The notes below the pieces were generated by a model. That model was not told where the DNA came from, did no database searches, and worked only from the letters and a program-made list of their open reading frames with translations. From assembly GCA_029844215.1 (NCBI GenBank), contig CM056724.1, positions 6,752,307 to 6,816,306 of the forward strand: a stretch of 64,000 bases of DNA, in the 5' to 3' direction. This stretch comes from Przewalskia tangutica (taxonomy: Eukaryota > Streptophyta > Magnoliopsida > Solanales > Solanaceae). Of this stretch, positions 23,697-36,734 are shown piece after piece. Position 1 is the first letter of the stretch; the number at the start of each line of letters is the position of its first letter. A program made the position numbers and the translations under genes.

Positions 23697-24351
23697 CATG
23701 GACTACTACTATCAGAGACAGTGGAGTCATCAACAGCAGCTTAACCCACATTATTCAGAGGAAGATCTAGATGAGTTGCAAGAAGGCATACTTATATTCG
23801 CCAAGTGTCAGGCTCAGTTTATGGCTGAGACAAGAGAGTCCCTTAGAAAATTGGAGACACAAATAGGGCAATTGATTGATGAGATGAGCAATACAACTCA
23901 AGAAAATATGCCTAGCGACATCATTATGGGATGTGGCAATCAAATTGAGGAGCCTGAACCACACCTAGCTGTTGAGGAATCTGACGAGGTAGTTGGTGTA
24001 GAGAAGGAAAAGATTACTGAAATCCAATTATTCACCTTTTTTGATTCTTTGGAAATTCTTTTTCCTATACCTATTGCAAAAGAAATACCACTAACGGTCA
24101 CTGTTGATCTCCAAATAAAAAGTCCATACCTTCAAGGGCACCCCCTAGAGTTGAAAGATGTTGGGAATCTCACTGATCCCTACATTAGAGAAAGCCTAAA
24201 AGACAAGTATGCCTTGTGTACTTGGGGGATAATCGTATATTTGAGGCCCTTGTTTGAAGCAATTGTTGTAGTTGAAGTGAGACCTGCAACAATAACTCTG
24301 CGGATTGCAAGCAGTTCGCAGAAGGATCCAATGGGCACTCGTAAAGGTTAA
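23697..24351 (+). CDS. Gag-like protein of the Athila-like non-autonomous element
   Basis: An open frame of about 217 codons starts at an ATG 157 bp downstream of the LTR (MDYYYQRQW...). The frame is also open upstream to 23608. The segment with LRKLETQIGQLIDEM and MPSDI resembles the C-terminal region of Athila gag (-LE-Q-GQLA----, -LPSD-). An acidic stretch follows. There is no zinc knuckle, protease or polymerase. The frame is intact, so it may be expressed or under weak constraint. The function is unknown. Confidence 0.6.
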
Positions 24352-25896
24352 TTGCGTCCGGCTAAAAGACGTTAAAGACAAGCATTGTTGGGAGGCAACC
24401 CAATGTTTTTAATTATGTTATTTTAATTTCTGTCTTTAGTTTGTTTTATTTTTTGTCTTGAACAGTCTCACGGTCTTGGGTTCTTGTTTTGTGTTGTTGG
24501 ATGACAGGTGGACTGAAAGCTAAAACCGAGAAAAAAGGAGCAAAACGCTGAAAAAAAAGCGTCGTCATGGCCAGCTGGAATCGAGGGCCGCGCGCCAGAA
24601 CTTCATAGAGCCAGATCTTAGCAGCGCCGTATGGCCAGATCTCGTGCGGCGCCCGAACTTCAGAGAGCCATATTCCGTGCAAATTCTAGATTTTTTTCCT
24701 CCTAGACCTCCGCATGACCCATTGTGTTGTGTCAGTAAGTTGTCCATATTTTTTTGAGTCGTGCACACATTGGGGACAATGTGTGATTTAAGTTTGGGGG
24801 GATGTTTTATTGTTTTTTGAATTGTTTTGTGTATCTTTGAGTAATTTTTGAGTCATAATTTTTTTTTTTTTTTTTTTAAGATCATGCATGCTGTAGTTAC
24901 TTGAATCGCCTAGTGAAGCAAGGTGGAATAATGTAATGGAATTAGAAGCAACTTTCTAAAACACTTAGGTTAGAGATGCCAAAAATTCATGAAATCGAAC
25001 TATTTGGGGTATCTTGCTTGATTTATGCATTGTTAGTGATTAAAATTATGTGTCTGCTTGCTTACTATTTGAGGCGAAATAGTTAGCATATGCATGTTAG
25101 GGAGATGACTCATGCATTTCTTTGTTAGCCCTTTCTTACCATTCTTTGTCTATCCCTGACAGTCAAATTATATCCCTAGTCAGCCCCGTTGAGCCTAAAA
25201 ATAAGCCATTTATTTGACACCCTATAATTCCATACTTGTGCCATAAGTGAAAAATTGAGATGTTTTATAAAAGTGTTGAAAAAGAGACAAAAGAGAGTAA
25301 ACAATTTTGATGCACCCCAATGAAAAAAAAAGTAATAATAAATAGGCAAAAGCCTAAGTTTGGGGGTGCTTGTTTTTCATAATACACTTCACTCTCTCAA
25401 AACAAAAGAGGGGAAAGATAGATATGAAAAGAAGAAAGGAAATCAAAAGAAAAGGGAAGAATTGAAAAGCAAAAGAGTTTATGATACATACAATGAGCCT
25501 AAATGCCTATTTTTACCTACCCCTGCCTAAGCCTACATTACAACCCAGAAAAGTCCTGAAGATTTCTAAAATGTGTATCCATGATTAGTGGAGAATAGCA
25601 AGTGAACAGGCCATAGGATTTTGAAATTGACATGTATAGTTAGGTATTCTTACTTCCATTTAACATGATTAAATTGAATTTGCGAAATATCTGACTTTAA
25701 GTGTTTAGAATGCTAAAAATCCATGCTATATGTTCCTACATATTATCCTACTAACCTTCATGCTTTTCTAAGTAACAATTGTGCAGCAAAATTATCAGTA
25801 TCTTTTAGTCATTGCATTGTCCTTTCTTTCGTGTCTTTGTTTATATTTTTTTTTATCTTTGCTCGAGGGCGAGCAAATGTTAAGTTTGGGGGTATT
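24352..25896 (+). other. Non-coding interior of the Athila-like element
   Basis: After the gag-like frame come TTGTTGGGAGGCAACCCAAT, two further 'AAGTTTGGGGG'-type tracts (near 24790 and 25360) and the terminal tract before the 3' LTR at 25881-25892. Repeated internal polypurine tracts are common in this group. No other protein is encoded. Confidence 0.6.
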
Positions 25897-27415
25897 TGAT
25901 CGGTGTATTTTATATACACTTTTTGAGTCATTTTTAGTTAGTATTTTACTCATTTTGTTTATGTTTAGTATAGTATTAGAGTCGTTTTCTTTTCTTTTGT
26001 GTCACAGCGGTCAAAAATGGAGAAATGGCGAAAAGAAGAGAAAATGAGCTTAATTGAGATGGAATTGCACACAAAAAGGGCCAAGAAATGAAGTCTAAGA
26101 AGTTTCGGGAATTATAGAGGAAATCAGACGAAGTCCGGACGAGAAAAAGACGACGAAACGAGAATTCGCCAGAAAAATGTCACCGGCGCCTGGAAGCTGA
26201 GTCGCGGCGCCCAATGTGCTGCAAAGTCCGAAAGTTGCTGATCTTGGTAGCATGGCTGATCTGCGAACATGGCCGACGCGGGATTTTATGAAGTTCTGGG
26301 ACATGTTTTCAAAATCCTAAAGGGATAACTTTTCCTACCTAAAGGGATAACTTTTCCTACCTTAAAACCCTTACCTAAAAGGATTCTAATAACTTTTCCT
26401 ACCTACATAAATCCTTAACCCTTCACCTATAGGATTCTTGGTCTATAAATAGTCTCTACATCATTAGAAGAAACCATTCTTCTTTCCACCATTCACCATT
26501 CTACATCCATCCATCCACCACTCCATCTTGTAAATGTTCCACAACACAACCCTTGGATGCTAGAAGGCTTGGAGTCTCGTTCTTGAGTATTTTTCTTTTC
26601 TTTATTTTTGCTTTATTTATTTCAGTTCATGTATGGAGTTTGTATTAGTTCTTAGCGTGACAATGGCTAGGAGCTAATTAATTTATTAGGAATTTCCTTG
26701 TGATTCACTTGAAACTCTATTCATGAATTAATATAGTAGTTGATTTCTTCTTCACTTAGTTAAGATCTATCCAATAATTGTTTTGCATGCTTGGTAATTA
26801 ATTGATCACTAATTATCATTACTTATATGATTTCTAATCAAACTTCGAAAGGAGGAGGTTGTGAATATGATGTAAGTTGGGTAGACATATTTTGGATTGG
26901 GGATGAAAATACCTCAATTATTTATGTAGTGTTAATGAGAGGCTTAACAACCCTAATTTTACGCATGGCGCGTGACGATTAACTAGGTTTTTGGTTTTAA
27001 TCCTCCTATAGAGTCATCCTTATCACCGAAAGGTAGAAAGGAGCAATACTGGGGTTGAGTGTTTATATAGCCTTAACGGGAGTATAAAACGAATTAGTAA
27101 ACCTGCTAGCTTAATGTAGAAGAAGAAGTCAGTCTAATTATATTAAGGATTGAATAGAGTGGATAGTTAATGATCTTGGAAGCTCTAATCCCCCATCATA
27201 ACTGATTTAAATCAAAGTATATTTATAATTAGTTTATTTCCTGCATTATTAGTCTAAAATCCCAATCAATTACGTTAACCAAATAGATACCATAGGATAG
27301 ATAACCGTTACTTGAAAACCAATCCTTGAGGACGATATTCGGTCTTACCTAGACTATATTACTTGAGTCGACAACGTGCACTTGCGTTAAAGTGTGTGCA
27401 TCTTTTCGCTCATCA
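25897..27415 (+). repeat. 3' LTR of the Athila-like element
   Basis: Begins TGATCGGTG directly after GGGGGTATT and ends GCTCATCA. See the 5' LTR for the comparison. Confidence 0.88.
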
Positions 27416-27420
27416 GCCAC

Positions 27421-29626
27421 CCATATGTTGTTATCTTGACCCTCCATTGTGTTATATATACACACTAGTAGCAAGACTTGTCTTCAACACTTAGAAAAAA
27501 TTCACAACTTTTCTTGTTCTTATTGTTGCTCTCGGCATTGTGACTTTTCCCACACAAAAAATTTGTAATTTTGGTTCTTTATTCACAAGACTTTAACCCA
27601 AGGTCCCTAAGGGTATTGTAAGGATATCTCAATAGAAAGATATCGGAAAAACAACATTTTCACGTTAGTCGCAAGGCGAAAACCTAAGTCGTTTTCATAG
27701 TTTTGGATTGGAAATGGAAGAGAAGTTGGTTGTGAACTTCTAAAGGCTTCAAATAGTGGATTGGAGCGTAAAGGAAATGAGCTAAAAATTGCTAAGGAGC
27801 GACTTTGAATCTTGGAATTTATAAGGGCTTATAAAGGTAAAAATCTTGTCGTTTTAGTAATTAAGATTACTTATTGTTGTAGCTATGGATATTAGCAAGC
27901 ATGAGGTATATATTATGAAGTTTGATAAGTGTTATGGATATTGGAAACCCTAATCCGAAAGTTGCATGAATAACCCTAAGATTGTAATTCAAATTGGTTA
28001 CTAGTTTTAGTAAATTCATTATATAAAGAAAGGATTATAGTTGTTTGAATTGTTTGCGACTATATAACATGTTAGGACGACATTATGGATTGAAAGGAAT
28101 TGGAAAGAAATAGATGTTGTTGTTGTCCTTGATATTGTCGGATATTGCCTAAGGTTATTGGATTGTTTTGTATTATTGTGGGGCAGAATTTTACACGTCC
28201 TATTAAGGCGTGTAATCTATTTTGAATTGTTGAATTGTTGCACCTTAAATGTGGCATGTTGGTTATTGATTTTCGGGCCTTGAAAAGGGTGGAAAAGTAC
28301 GTAGAAATAAAGGAAGTGCTGTCCGATTTTCCGTAGAATAAGAGACCTTACACTTAGTATGATTCTACGTTAAAAAGCTAGGAGTTGATAAGACATGTTA
28401 TGACTAATATAGGTTGAAGTACTACGAGTAGCGTATTCTACTTGAAGGGTGAAAAAGCTAGCAAGGATAAAGTACTTGGGAGCATTTTGCAACTTGTCGC
28501 TAGTCGTCGCGAGGTATGTGAACCTTTTCCTTCTTTGGCATGATCCTACGTATGAAATAGCCATGTGATATTATTTCATGATTCCTTCTACTCCTAGAAG
28601 TTAAGAAGTGTTCACGTTGTTGATTCTAAGTTAAAAGTATGTTTAAATTATCCTAAGTCCTTACCAAGTCTTATGGGAGATGATTGGTAAGAATGGTTAG
28701 GAAGTTATGAGATTTGATTTAAAGTTATGTGTCTTGATTTATTTAAAGTAAGTAAGTTGATTTTATGTTTGAAAATGACTTGAATTTATATGTGAAAAGG
28801 GGATTGATTTTAAAAGTGGAAGTTATATGGTTTTAAAGAGAATAAGCTACTTGGTTTTGGGTAGTGTATGAAACTTTATTTTTTAAGTTATGGGACTTGA
28901 TTTCTAAAGTGTAGATGACATGATTCTATAAGTATAAGTAAATGGATTTTAAAGAATGTATGTTATGAAGTTTTAAGACTATGAACTTTGATTTTCTTTA
29001 AAGGATTATGAAACTTTATTTTTCAAGTTATGAGACTTGATTTCTAAAGTATAGAGGACATGATTTTATAAGTATAAGCGACATGATTTTAAAGAGTGTA
29101 TACTACGAGGTGTTAAGACCATAAGCCTTTATTATAAGTGGAAAGGACTAAATTTAAAAAAAAGTATGGCTTCATAATTTATTTCGAAAGTTAAGAAGAT
29201 GGTTTCCAAAAGAGTATGTGACTTGAGCTTTAAAAAGAAAGGAGCTTTATGATTCTTTTTAAGTATGTATGTACGTAGTATTTTTGGGTCTAGTTTCCCT
29301 AATGTTGTAAGAATAAAAGTTGTCTTAAGTTCTCTAAAATGAAAGGTTGTTATAATAGCTTTATGAAAAGTTGTTATGACGACTTAAGAAGAAGTGAAAA
29401 GATGGTTTAAAAATGTTATGTAAGGAAAATCACACCGAGCCTACAAATAGGCCGGATTATGTTATGAAATACACCGAGCCTACAAATAGTCCGGATTACG
29501 TTATGAGATACACCGAGCCTACACATAGGCTGGATTACGCCATATTACCCCGAGCCTACACATAGGCCGGGTTACGTCATCTTACACCGAGCTCCACAGG
29601 CGGGCCGGATTATGCTACATGATTCC
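27421..29626 (+). repeat. Solo LTR B, middle part
   Basis: Parallels the LTRs of A: GTGGGGCAGAATTTTACACG (near 28180), then CGTCGCGAGGTATGTGAAC, and many TTGATTT...AAAGT blocks. It ends in a tandem array of about 40-bp units, ACACCGAGCCTACA-ATAGGCCGGATTA (29430-29626). No gene is present. Confidence 0.8.
29430..29626 (+). repeat. Tandem array in solo LTR B, left side
   Basis: Four to five units of about 40 bp built on CACCGAGCCTACA-ATAG-CCGGATTA. The array resumes at 32533 after the Ogre-like LTR. It corresponds in position to the 46-bp array of element A. Confidence 0.8.
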
Positions 29627-32527
29627 TGTCGCGCCCTTTTTCGGCCGCGGCATTTTTTTAAAAAAAAACTCCTGCTCAAATTAAAAGGTTAGAAAATAAA
29701 ATAATAAAATGCTAAAAGAAAGTTAAAGAAGTGTTTAAAGTATTAAAAATGCTAAAGGGTTCGCGGAGTCGCCACCTAATTATTTTGGGTGAATTAGGAC
29801 ACCTAAATGTTTAACTAGTTTAAAGTAAAACGTTAACTCCATTTTATGGTCTGCTAAACTTAGTGAGATTCTGGTTAAGGGTTCTTTATCAATCTAGAGG
29901 GAAGGGGTTAGGCACCCTCTAAGATCCGCTAACTTGCGGTTGTCCTGCCAAACCTAGGGTAATTATTATGTTTAAGAAAAATGCAAAATAAAGCTCTTCC
30001 TGTTTAATAAAATACTAAAAATGTTAAAATGTTTAAAAGGTGCTTAAAAGGGCAAAAGTTTGCTAAATGTATTAAATGCTAGAAGGGCTCCTACTTAAAA
30101 AGGTGTTAGAAAATGATAAAAGTGCTAAAATGTTTAAAAGACTTGAAGATTTTAAAATGCCAAGGGGTGCTAAATAGAAAAGATGCTAAGGTGCTAGAGG
30201 TATTATTTTTAAGAGATGGTGTAAAATTGATTTATCATAGGTGCATGCATTTTATAAAAGACTTGTGCTACATGTAGAGTTTAAAAGTGTTCATTTACTA
30301 ATTTATAAGTTAAATGCATGCACTTACTTGAAAATTTTAATTTATGTGGCCTAGTGCAAGAGACGGTTATCATTTGGCAAAGTTTTGGTCGTGGCAAGCT
30401 GAGAATTAAATTAAAGGGAATACATTTCTAATGTCCAACTACTTACTAATCTATTGATTCAAGATTTAATTACCAACTATTCTACTAATTAGTGTAATGT
30501 TAAACAATTAATTTACAATAAATAAATGAATGGGGCGGGGTAGAAAATAATATAAAGGACTCGAAGGATGGCGATGTCTTTCGCCTGCGGCTTTGGAATT
30601 CCGATGCGGATAGAGAAATGCACATAGATGCGGGTCTTCGATGAGTCTCGCCACGAGACTCTTCATTTTTGCTCCGATGCGTTTCATGTAAAATAAGAGA
30701 AAGATAAAGAATTAGTAAATGCCCAGATTCATTAAACAAAGCAGGCACTTGACACGTAGTTTGTATTTAAGCCAACACGTGTATATAAATACCAAACAAA
30801 AGCGATATCAGATAAGGATGCAACCAGCCAGTAGTATTGTACCTAGCCCCTGACAATTCCAAGTAAGGCAGTGTACCCAAACGATGGCGTGGGCAAAGAT
30901 ACTAAGTAGTATGCAAACAGAGACAATGGCAGGTATGTAGGCAATAGGCAGTAGGCAGACAGCAATAAACAGAAAAACAGCAAACAACAAACAGCAAACA
31001 GCAAATTTAATCAATAAGTGGGCATAATACATCTCAAGCCCAATATCCATAAAAAAGCATGAGGATCGGTAGCGGCGGCGAGGACGAATAAGCCTCAAGA
31101 AGAGAGAAAGGGATACTTAGACAATAATGGGCTGATTTACCAAGCATGAGACCTTTGACAACCAAATAGCCACCTTATTAACACGCAACGCATGAAGACC
31201 TTCCGCAGCGACGGCGGCGTATCAAGTCGTCGGTCCACTCGGCGTATTGATGCGATTGAAGGCGAGATTTAGTTGGTTTCTTCTGGACTAAAAAAAGAAG
31301 GATTTGAACCTCCTATTCTTGTGATGCTAAGGGTTTCCGACTCTCCCTCGTACCGCCTCGTGCTCTAAAGAAACGATTTCCGATCGAGCCCTAGTCGATG
31401 CTCCTCTGCTGAATCGACGCTATCGGTGGTTCCTTCGATTGCCCTTTGCATGTCGTTATATAGGCTAACCCTAGGTTCTAATATTGGTGAACAATTATGG
31501 CTGATTCTAGGCTGAGATTTCGAAAAGATTTTCGGTCGATCCGATTGATAATTGGGTGCTGGTTTATGGTAAAAATCACTGAAGACGTGCGTGCAGGTGA
31601 AGGGAAAGGAAAGTCGCCGGATTCTCAGGCGAGAATCACGGCGACGAAGGCGTGAGGTGAAAGCGCGTCGGTAAGGTTTAGGGTTCGTCGAGGTTTTGTT
31701 GTGGGCTTAGCGTTTTGTTGAGGACGACGTGAAAGGGAAAGAATGAGGCTAGGTCTAAAGGGAATAATGGGGCGGATGGGCCGGGTGTGGGGTGATCGGC
31801 GGGTTTGAAATTGGGTAGAAATTTAATTAGGGGTAGTTAGTATTAGGTAATTAATTAGTTAGGGGTATTAGTGTTAGGTTAGTTAATTAGTTTAATTAGT
31901 TTTTAGGCTAGTTAATTAATTAGCTAATTAATTCTAGGCAAGTGTATTAATTAATTAGTGATAACTTAAATTAACAAATGTGATTAAAATAATTAGGTGC
32001 TTCATTAATCTGATTGTTATAATAAATAAATGCGCGCTATTTAATTAATGCTCAATACTTTAGAATCGACGCTATTATTTAAAATCTTATTATTATGCAT
32101 TATTGCAAAATTAAAATTGAATTGAGTTTATATTAAATTACTTAAATGCGAATGCAAGTGCGATATTTAAGAATTGTTTAAAGCCTTATAAATGCGACGC
32201 TATTAAATGCATATATTAGATTGACTTTAAATTACAAATTATTACTAATTAATGCGGCTATGATACCTTACCCGACGTTATCGCTAAATTATCTATTTTA
32301 TGCATTTATTAATTATTTAGGAATTACGACAAAGCTTAAAGTTAATAGGTGAGTGCGGGACTCTAAATGCTTAAAACTACGTAAGGCGATGTCATTATTA
32401 AATTAATTATTTATGCCAGTATTTAATGTTTTATTTGCATTTTATTATAAAAATCATAAAATTATTTTACAAAATTAGTGTAATTTTATAGTTAATGGGT
32501 GGACGAGGGTCAAAATGGGTGTCAACA
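29627..32527 (+). mobile_element. Solo LTR of an Ogre/Tat-like Ty3/gypsy element
   Basis: A 2901-bp block starts TGTCGCGCCCTTTTT and ends ATGGGTGTCAACA, flanked by ATTCC on both sides (29622-29626 and 32528-32532). GGAGTCGCCACCTAATT near the start and CAAAATGGGTGTCAACA at the end are hallmarks of Ogre/Tat LTRs. No internal sequence or second LTR is present, so it is a solo LTR. Short open frames inside (30500-30748, 30808-31098) have no recognisable product. Confidence 0.85.
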
Positions 32528-32532
32528 ATTCC

Positions 32533-33432
32533 ACGATGCACCGAGCTCCAAAGGGCGAATTATGCTACGTGATTCCACGATATCGAGCTCCGCATGCGGG
32601 CGAATTATGCTACATGATTCCACAAGACACCGAGCCCCAGACGGGCGGATTATGCCACATGATTCGTGATGCCGTGTCCCGCAAATGGGCCGGATTACGT
32701 TATCACGTATGGATAATCAAAGTAAGCTCCCAAACAAGAGGTCCATCCATAAAGGGCCGGATTACGTTATGTAAGATATGTAAGTTATGTGGAAGAACTT
32801 GACTAAATCCTTAAAGTAAGTATGTAAGAATATGATGTTAATTTTTATTGAAAGAAGGAAAGGAACGGTTAATATAAGATTGATTTCAAGAGTTAAAATG
32901 GCACGGTAGGATCTGGTATTTCATTTTTTATACTTGCCCCTGTCATTTTTTTTATACAGTTATGATTTGGTTATTGTACCTTATTTCTATTCCATACTAA
33001 ATTTTGTTATGCGGACCACTTCTTCTGCGTTAAATGCGCAGTGTTAGGTACATGTGTTGGTGATCCTCTTAGGATCTCTGTTGATTTTGGGAAAAGCTCC
33101 ACTCACTCGAGGCTTATCTTACGGTACGGTTTCTGAATGTTGTAGATTTATGTACATTCGGGGTATGGCGAGCCTGTCCACTTATGATTAGTAAGTGCAG
33201 TAGTCATATCTGGTGGGTCGATTTGTAAACAAAAGAAGGATGTAACTGCGGTTGTTTAAGTATATGTATATGTGTCCATGGAGGTAGCCTTATCGGCTAA
33301 CCTGTTGTTTAAATTTTTTTATGTTGTTTTATTTTATAAGTTTCATGTATGTTCCGCTGATTATCTCTGATGTATACCTGTAAGGGTGCCCAGGTAGGGC
33401 ACCAGTCGCGGGCCCGGAGTCGGGTCGTGACA
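32533..33432 (+). repeat. Solo LTR B, right part
   Basis: Continues the tandem array (CACCGAGC-CC... to about 32780), then the LTR 3' region with GGCACGGTAGGATCTGGTAT and TACTTGCCCCTGTCATT, and ends GGGTCGTGACA. It aligns with 35760-36271 and 51100-51621. Confidence 0.85.
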
Positions 33433-33437
33433 TAAAA

Positions 33438-36271
33438 TCTCTTATTCTTTTAAAGTAATTGGATATTACTTGTTGTTGACATGTATAGATGAGATTGTAC
33501 TAAAACGAATGAAGACTGAAAAGTATTTGGGCCATTTTTGGCAAGTTGACCGAGACTAGGCAATGTTTGTCGTCGTTGGATTCATTGGTTATTATTGTTG
33601 TTAATAACACTTGTCGCTTGTTATATAATGAAGGAAATATAGTTGTTGATAGTTTATATAACTTATATAACATGTTGGAATGAAAATTGGGTTAAAAGGA
33701 ATTAAGGAAAAGGACATCGGATTGTAGTTGTTGGTCGTAGAATCTATAAAATTGTTGGATGTTGTTATGAAGTTTTTATGGACTGTTTTGGGGTGTAGAT
33801 ATGCTGGAAAATCATCCCCTAACATACATGTTTAATGTGGTAAAATGATTAGTGAAAGTCCTAAGGAATAAGGGTGTTAAAAGTTTCACATTGTACCCTT
33901 AATGTTGGTTTATTATGGACTGTATTGTGAACTGTTTTAATGTGATTGTGGGGCAGAATTTTACACGTCAAGTTAGACGTGTAATCCCCTTTTGGTTAAC
34001 TGTTGGTTGTGCCTTAACTGTGGCTTGTTGGTTGATGAATTCGGGCCTTGGAAAAGGTGGAAAAGTACGTAAAAACAAATGAAGTGCTACCCAATTTTCC
34101 AGAGGGCCATTATTTGGTATAAGTCTTATACTAGTAAGTATGATATTGATAGAAGTGCTATCATTATTATAGGTTGAAGTACTACGTATAGCATATTCTA
34201 CTTGAAATGTGGAATACACGATACGGTTGAAGTACATTGGAGCGTATTGCTACTTGTCGTGTTGATTAATCGTCACGAGGTATGTGAACTTCTTCCTTCT
34301 ATCGACATGATTATTCTTGAAATATACTTACCTTGTTTTGGAGTATACGTGATTTGTTTTCTTGAAGTACTTGCCTTGTCATTAGGAAGTATTCATGTTA
34401 TTGATCTTATGTTAAAGGCATGTCCAAAGATAATCCTAAGTCCTTACCGAGTCTTATGGGAGATGTTGATAAGAGTGGTTAGAAAGGATATGAGTCTTAA
34501 TTATGAAAAGTATAAGTTACTAGAATTAATTTAAAGTTAAGAGACTTAATTTATTTTGAAAGTTTGAGACTTTATTTTTCTAGTTATGGGACTTAATTTC
34601 TAAAGTTAAGAGACTTGATTTATTTGAAGTTATGAGACTAGAGTTATTTGAAAGTCATGAGACAAGAATTATTTTAAAAAGTATAGATTACTTGGTTTGA
34701 AAAGAACAAGTAACTTGATTCGAAAAGTATAGATTACTTGGTTTGAAAAGAACAAGTAACTTGATTCGAAAAGTATAGATTACTTGATTTGAAGAGAATA
34801 AATGACTTGATTGGAAAGAGGAGGTAACTTGATTTAAAGGTATAAGTTACTTAAGTTTACAAGTGTAAGTAACTTGATTTTGATAGTAAAATTATTTTGG
34901 GGTTCAACTCCCTAATATTACATGATATGTACGGTGAATGTACGTAGTACTTTTGGGTTCAACTCCCTTATATGGCATGATATGATTCTTTTCATAAGAA
35001 TAGATGTACGTAGTACTTTTGGGTTCAACTCCCTTATATGACATGATATGATTATTTTCATAAGAATAGATGTACGTAGTACTTTGGGTTCATTTCCCTA
35101 ATGTTACATGACATGATAATGCCTTGGTTTTATTAGAAAGGAAAGATGTGGTAGTGCCTTAGTTTTCTAAAATGAAAGGTTGTTATAATAGCTTTATGAG
35201 AAGTTATTATAACGGCTTAATGGGAAGTCAAAATATGGTTTAAAAATGTTATAGATGCAATACACTGAGTCCCGCAAATGGGCCGGGTTATGATATAGAC
35301 ATGCATACACCGCGTCCCACAGATGGGCCGGGTTATGTCACATTGCATCATTACACTGCGTCCTCCAGATGGGCCGGGTTACGTCACATTGCATCATTAC
35401 ACCACGTCCCCCAGATGGGCCGGGTTACGTCACATTGCATCATCACACCGCGTCCCCCAGATGGGTCGGGTTACGTCACATTGCATCATCACACCGCGTC
35501 CCCCAGATGGGTCGGGTTACGTCACATTGCATCATCACACCGCGTCCCCCAGATGGGTCGGGTTACGTCACATTGCATCATCACGTCGCATCCCACAAAT
35601 GGACCAGGTTATGTCACACATATTGATAATTACATCACGTCCCAAAAGGGTCGGGCAAAATACTTGATAATTGATTCATGGACACCAAGTCCATGGTGCG
35701 AAGCTAGATACTCAAATGGTCACATTACATGATAGATAGGTACAATTGGCTCTTATTTTATATGGCACGGTAGGATCTGGTATTGATTTTCATACTTGCC
35801 CCTGTCATTCTTTTGTACAGTTATGATCTTGTTTACTGTACTTCATGTTTACATACTTGGTACCTTGTTATCGACTTCTTCGGGGCTGCGTTCATATCCG
35901 CAGGTCTAGGTACTCAGTTGTGGATCCGCGAGCTTAGGATCCATGTTCAGCATTTTTAGATGTCTCCAATGTTTCGGAGTTCGTCATTATGGCTAGGTAT
36001 ATTCAGGGGTACGGCGGGGCCTTGTCCCGTCATAGTTTACTGTCCAAATTCTTAGAGGTCTGTATTCATATGTGGGCTGGACTGGTGTAAGTTGTATTAT
36101 CAGATGTCGACCACTTTTCAGTGTTATATATATCAGGCAGCCTTTCCGGTTTTGCCTTTGTTTAAAGAAAAAATGAGTGTTGTTTATCTTCCGCGAGTTA
36201 ATTATGTTGTTTGGGTAGAAGGGTGCTCAGGTAGGGCACCAATCACGGGCTCGGGAATTCGGGTCGTGATA
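33438..36271 (+). repeat. 5' LTR of element A, second part
   Basis: Resumes at TCTCTTATTC and matches 48776-51621 closely. It contains the 46-bp tandem array at 35265-35660 and ends GGGTCGTGATA just before the primer binding site. Confidence 0.88.
35265..35660 (+). repeat. 46-bp tandem array in the 5' LTR of element A
   Basis: About eight copies of a unit containing CGTCCCCCAGATGGG(C/T)CGGG and CGTCACATTGCATCAT. The unit length is not divisible by three and contains no stop in any plus frame. The three overlapping open frames here (35301-35732, 35323-35667, 35369-35626) are by-products of the repeat. Confidence 0.9.
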
Positions 36272-36734
36272 GAGTGGTATCAGAGCAGTTAGTCCTCGGA
36301 ATGTCTATAGACCGTGTATAGTAGAGTCTTATTTATCGGTGTGTTGTGCACCACATTCATAAATAGGAGGCTATAGTACATTTAGGATTGGTTTCCCTTC
36401 TTCTCACTTTGAGATCGTGCGATAGAGCCGTGTTGTTAGGGTAGTCTCTCCCTAACGTATTATTGTGATTGCAGCTTTGAGAAAGGCAACAGTGGCCCAG
36501 AACATATTATATGGATTGCATATCCAGGTTGGTAAAATTATCGTATAGATGGTATTATGATGATGTATATTTGTACGAGCGTATTTATTTGGAGTCGTGT
36601 GTGTTTTCTAAAGTGATTTCGAATTACCATGAGTTGGTTAAGCCTTAATAAGTACTTGGTAGGTGTGAAACAGTTTATTGAATCCACACCTAGGCTTTAT
36701 ATATGTACTGATTTGGAATATCATGAGGTGATGA
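36272..36734 (+). other. Leader of element A, with primer binding site
   Basis: TGGTATCAGAGC at 36275-36286 matches the 3' end of initiator tRNA-Met. The rest is untranslated leader up to the insertion of element C. No gag survives. Confidence 0.75.

Larger units (their letters stand above)
22058..27415 (+). mobile_element. Non-autonomous Athila-like LTR retrotransposon (LARD-like)
   Basis: The LTRs 22058-23540 (1483 bp) and 25897-27415 (1519 bp) both start TGATCGGTGTATTTTATATA and end CATCA. Flanks are GTCAC (22053-22057) and GCCAC (27416-27420), a target duplication with one mismatch. The interior is only 2.36 kb. It has a primer binding site matching the 3' end of tRNA-Asp, a short gag-like frame, a TTGGGAGGCAACCCAAT block typical of Athila relatives, and a polypurine tract TTAAGTTTGGGGG before the 3' LTR. 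There is no protease, reverse transcriptase or integrase. Confidence 0.87.
21607..33432 (+). mobile_element. Solo LTR B (Tekay-like), itself interrupted twice
   Basis: Starts TGTTACACCCCGGAAG and ends GGGTCGTGACA. TAAAA flanks it on both sides (21602-21606 and 33433-33437). Removing the Athila-like element and the Ogre-like LTR with their duplications leaves about 3557 bp, the size of an LTR of element A, and no interior. It is therefore a solo LTR left by recombination between two LTRs of a related element. The empty target site survives at 48765-48785 in A's other LTR. Confidence 0.88.

Noticed and set aside
35301..35732. Overlapping repeat-containing open frames of up to 143 codons (also 50595-51006)
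   Set aside because: They are translations of a 46-bp LTR tandem repeat in three frames, not genes.
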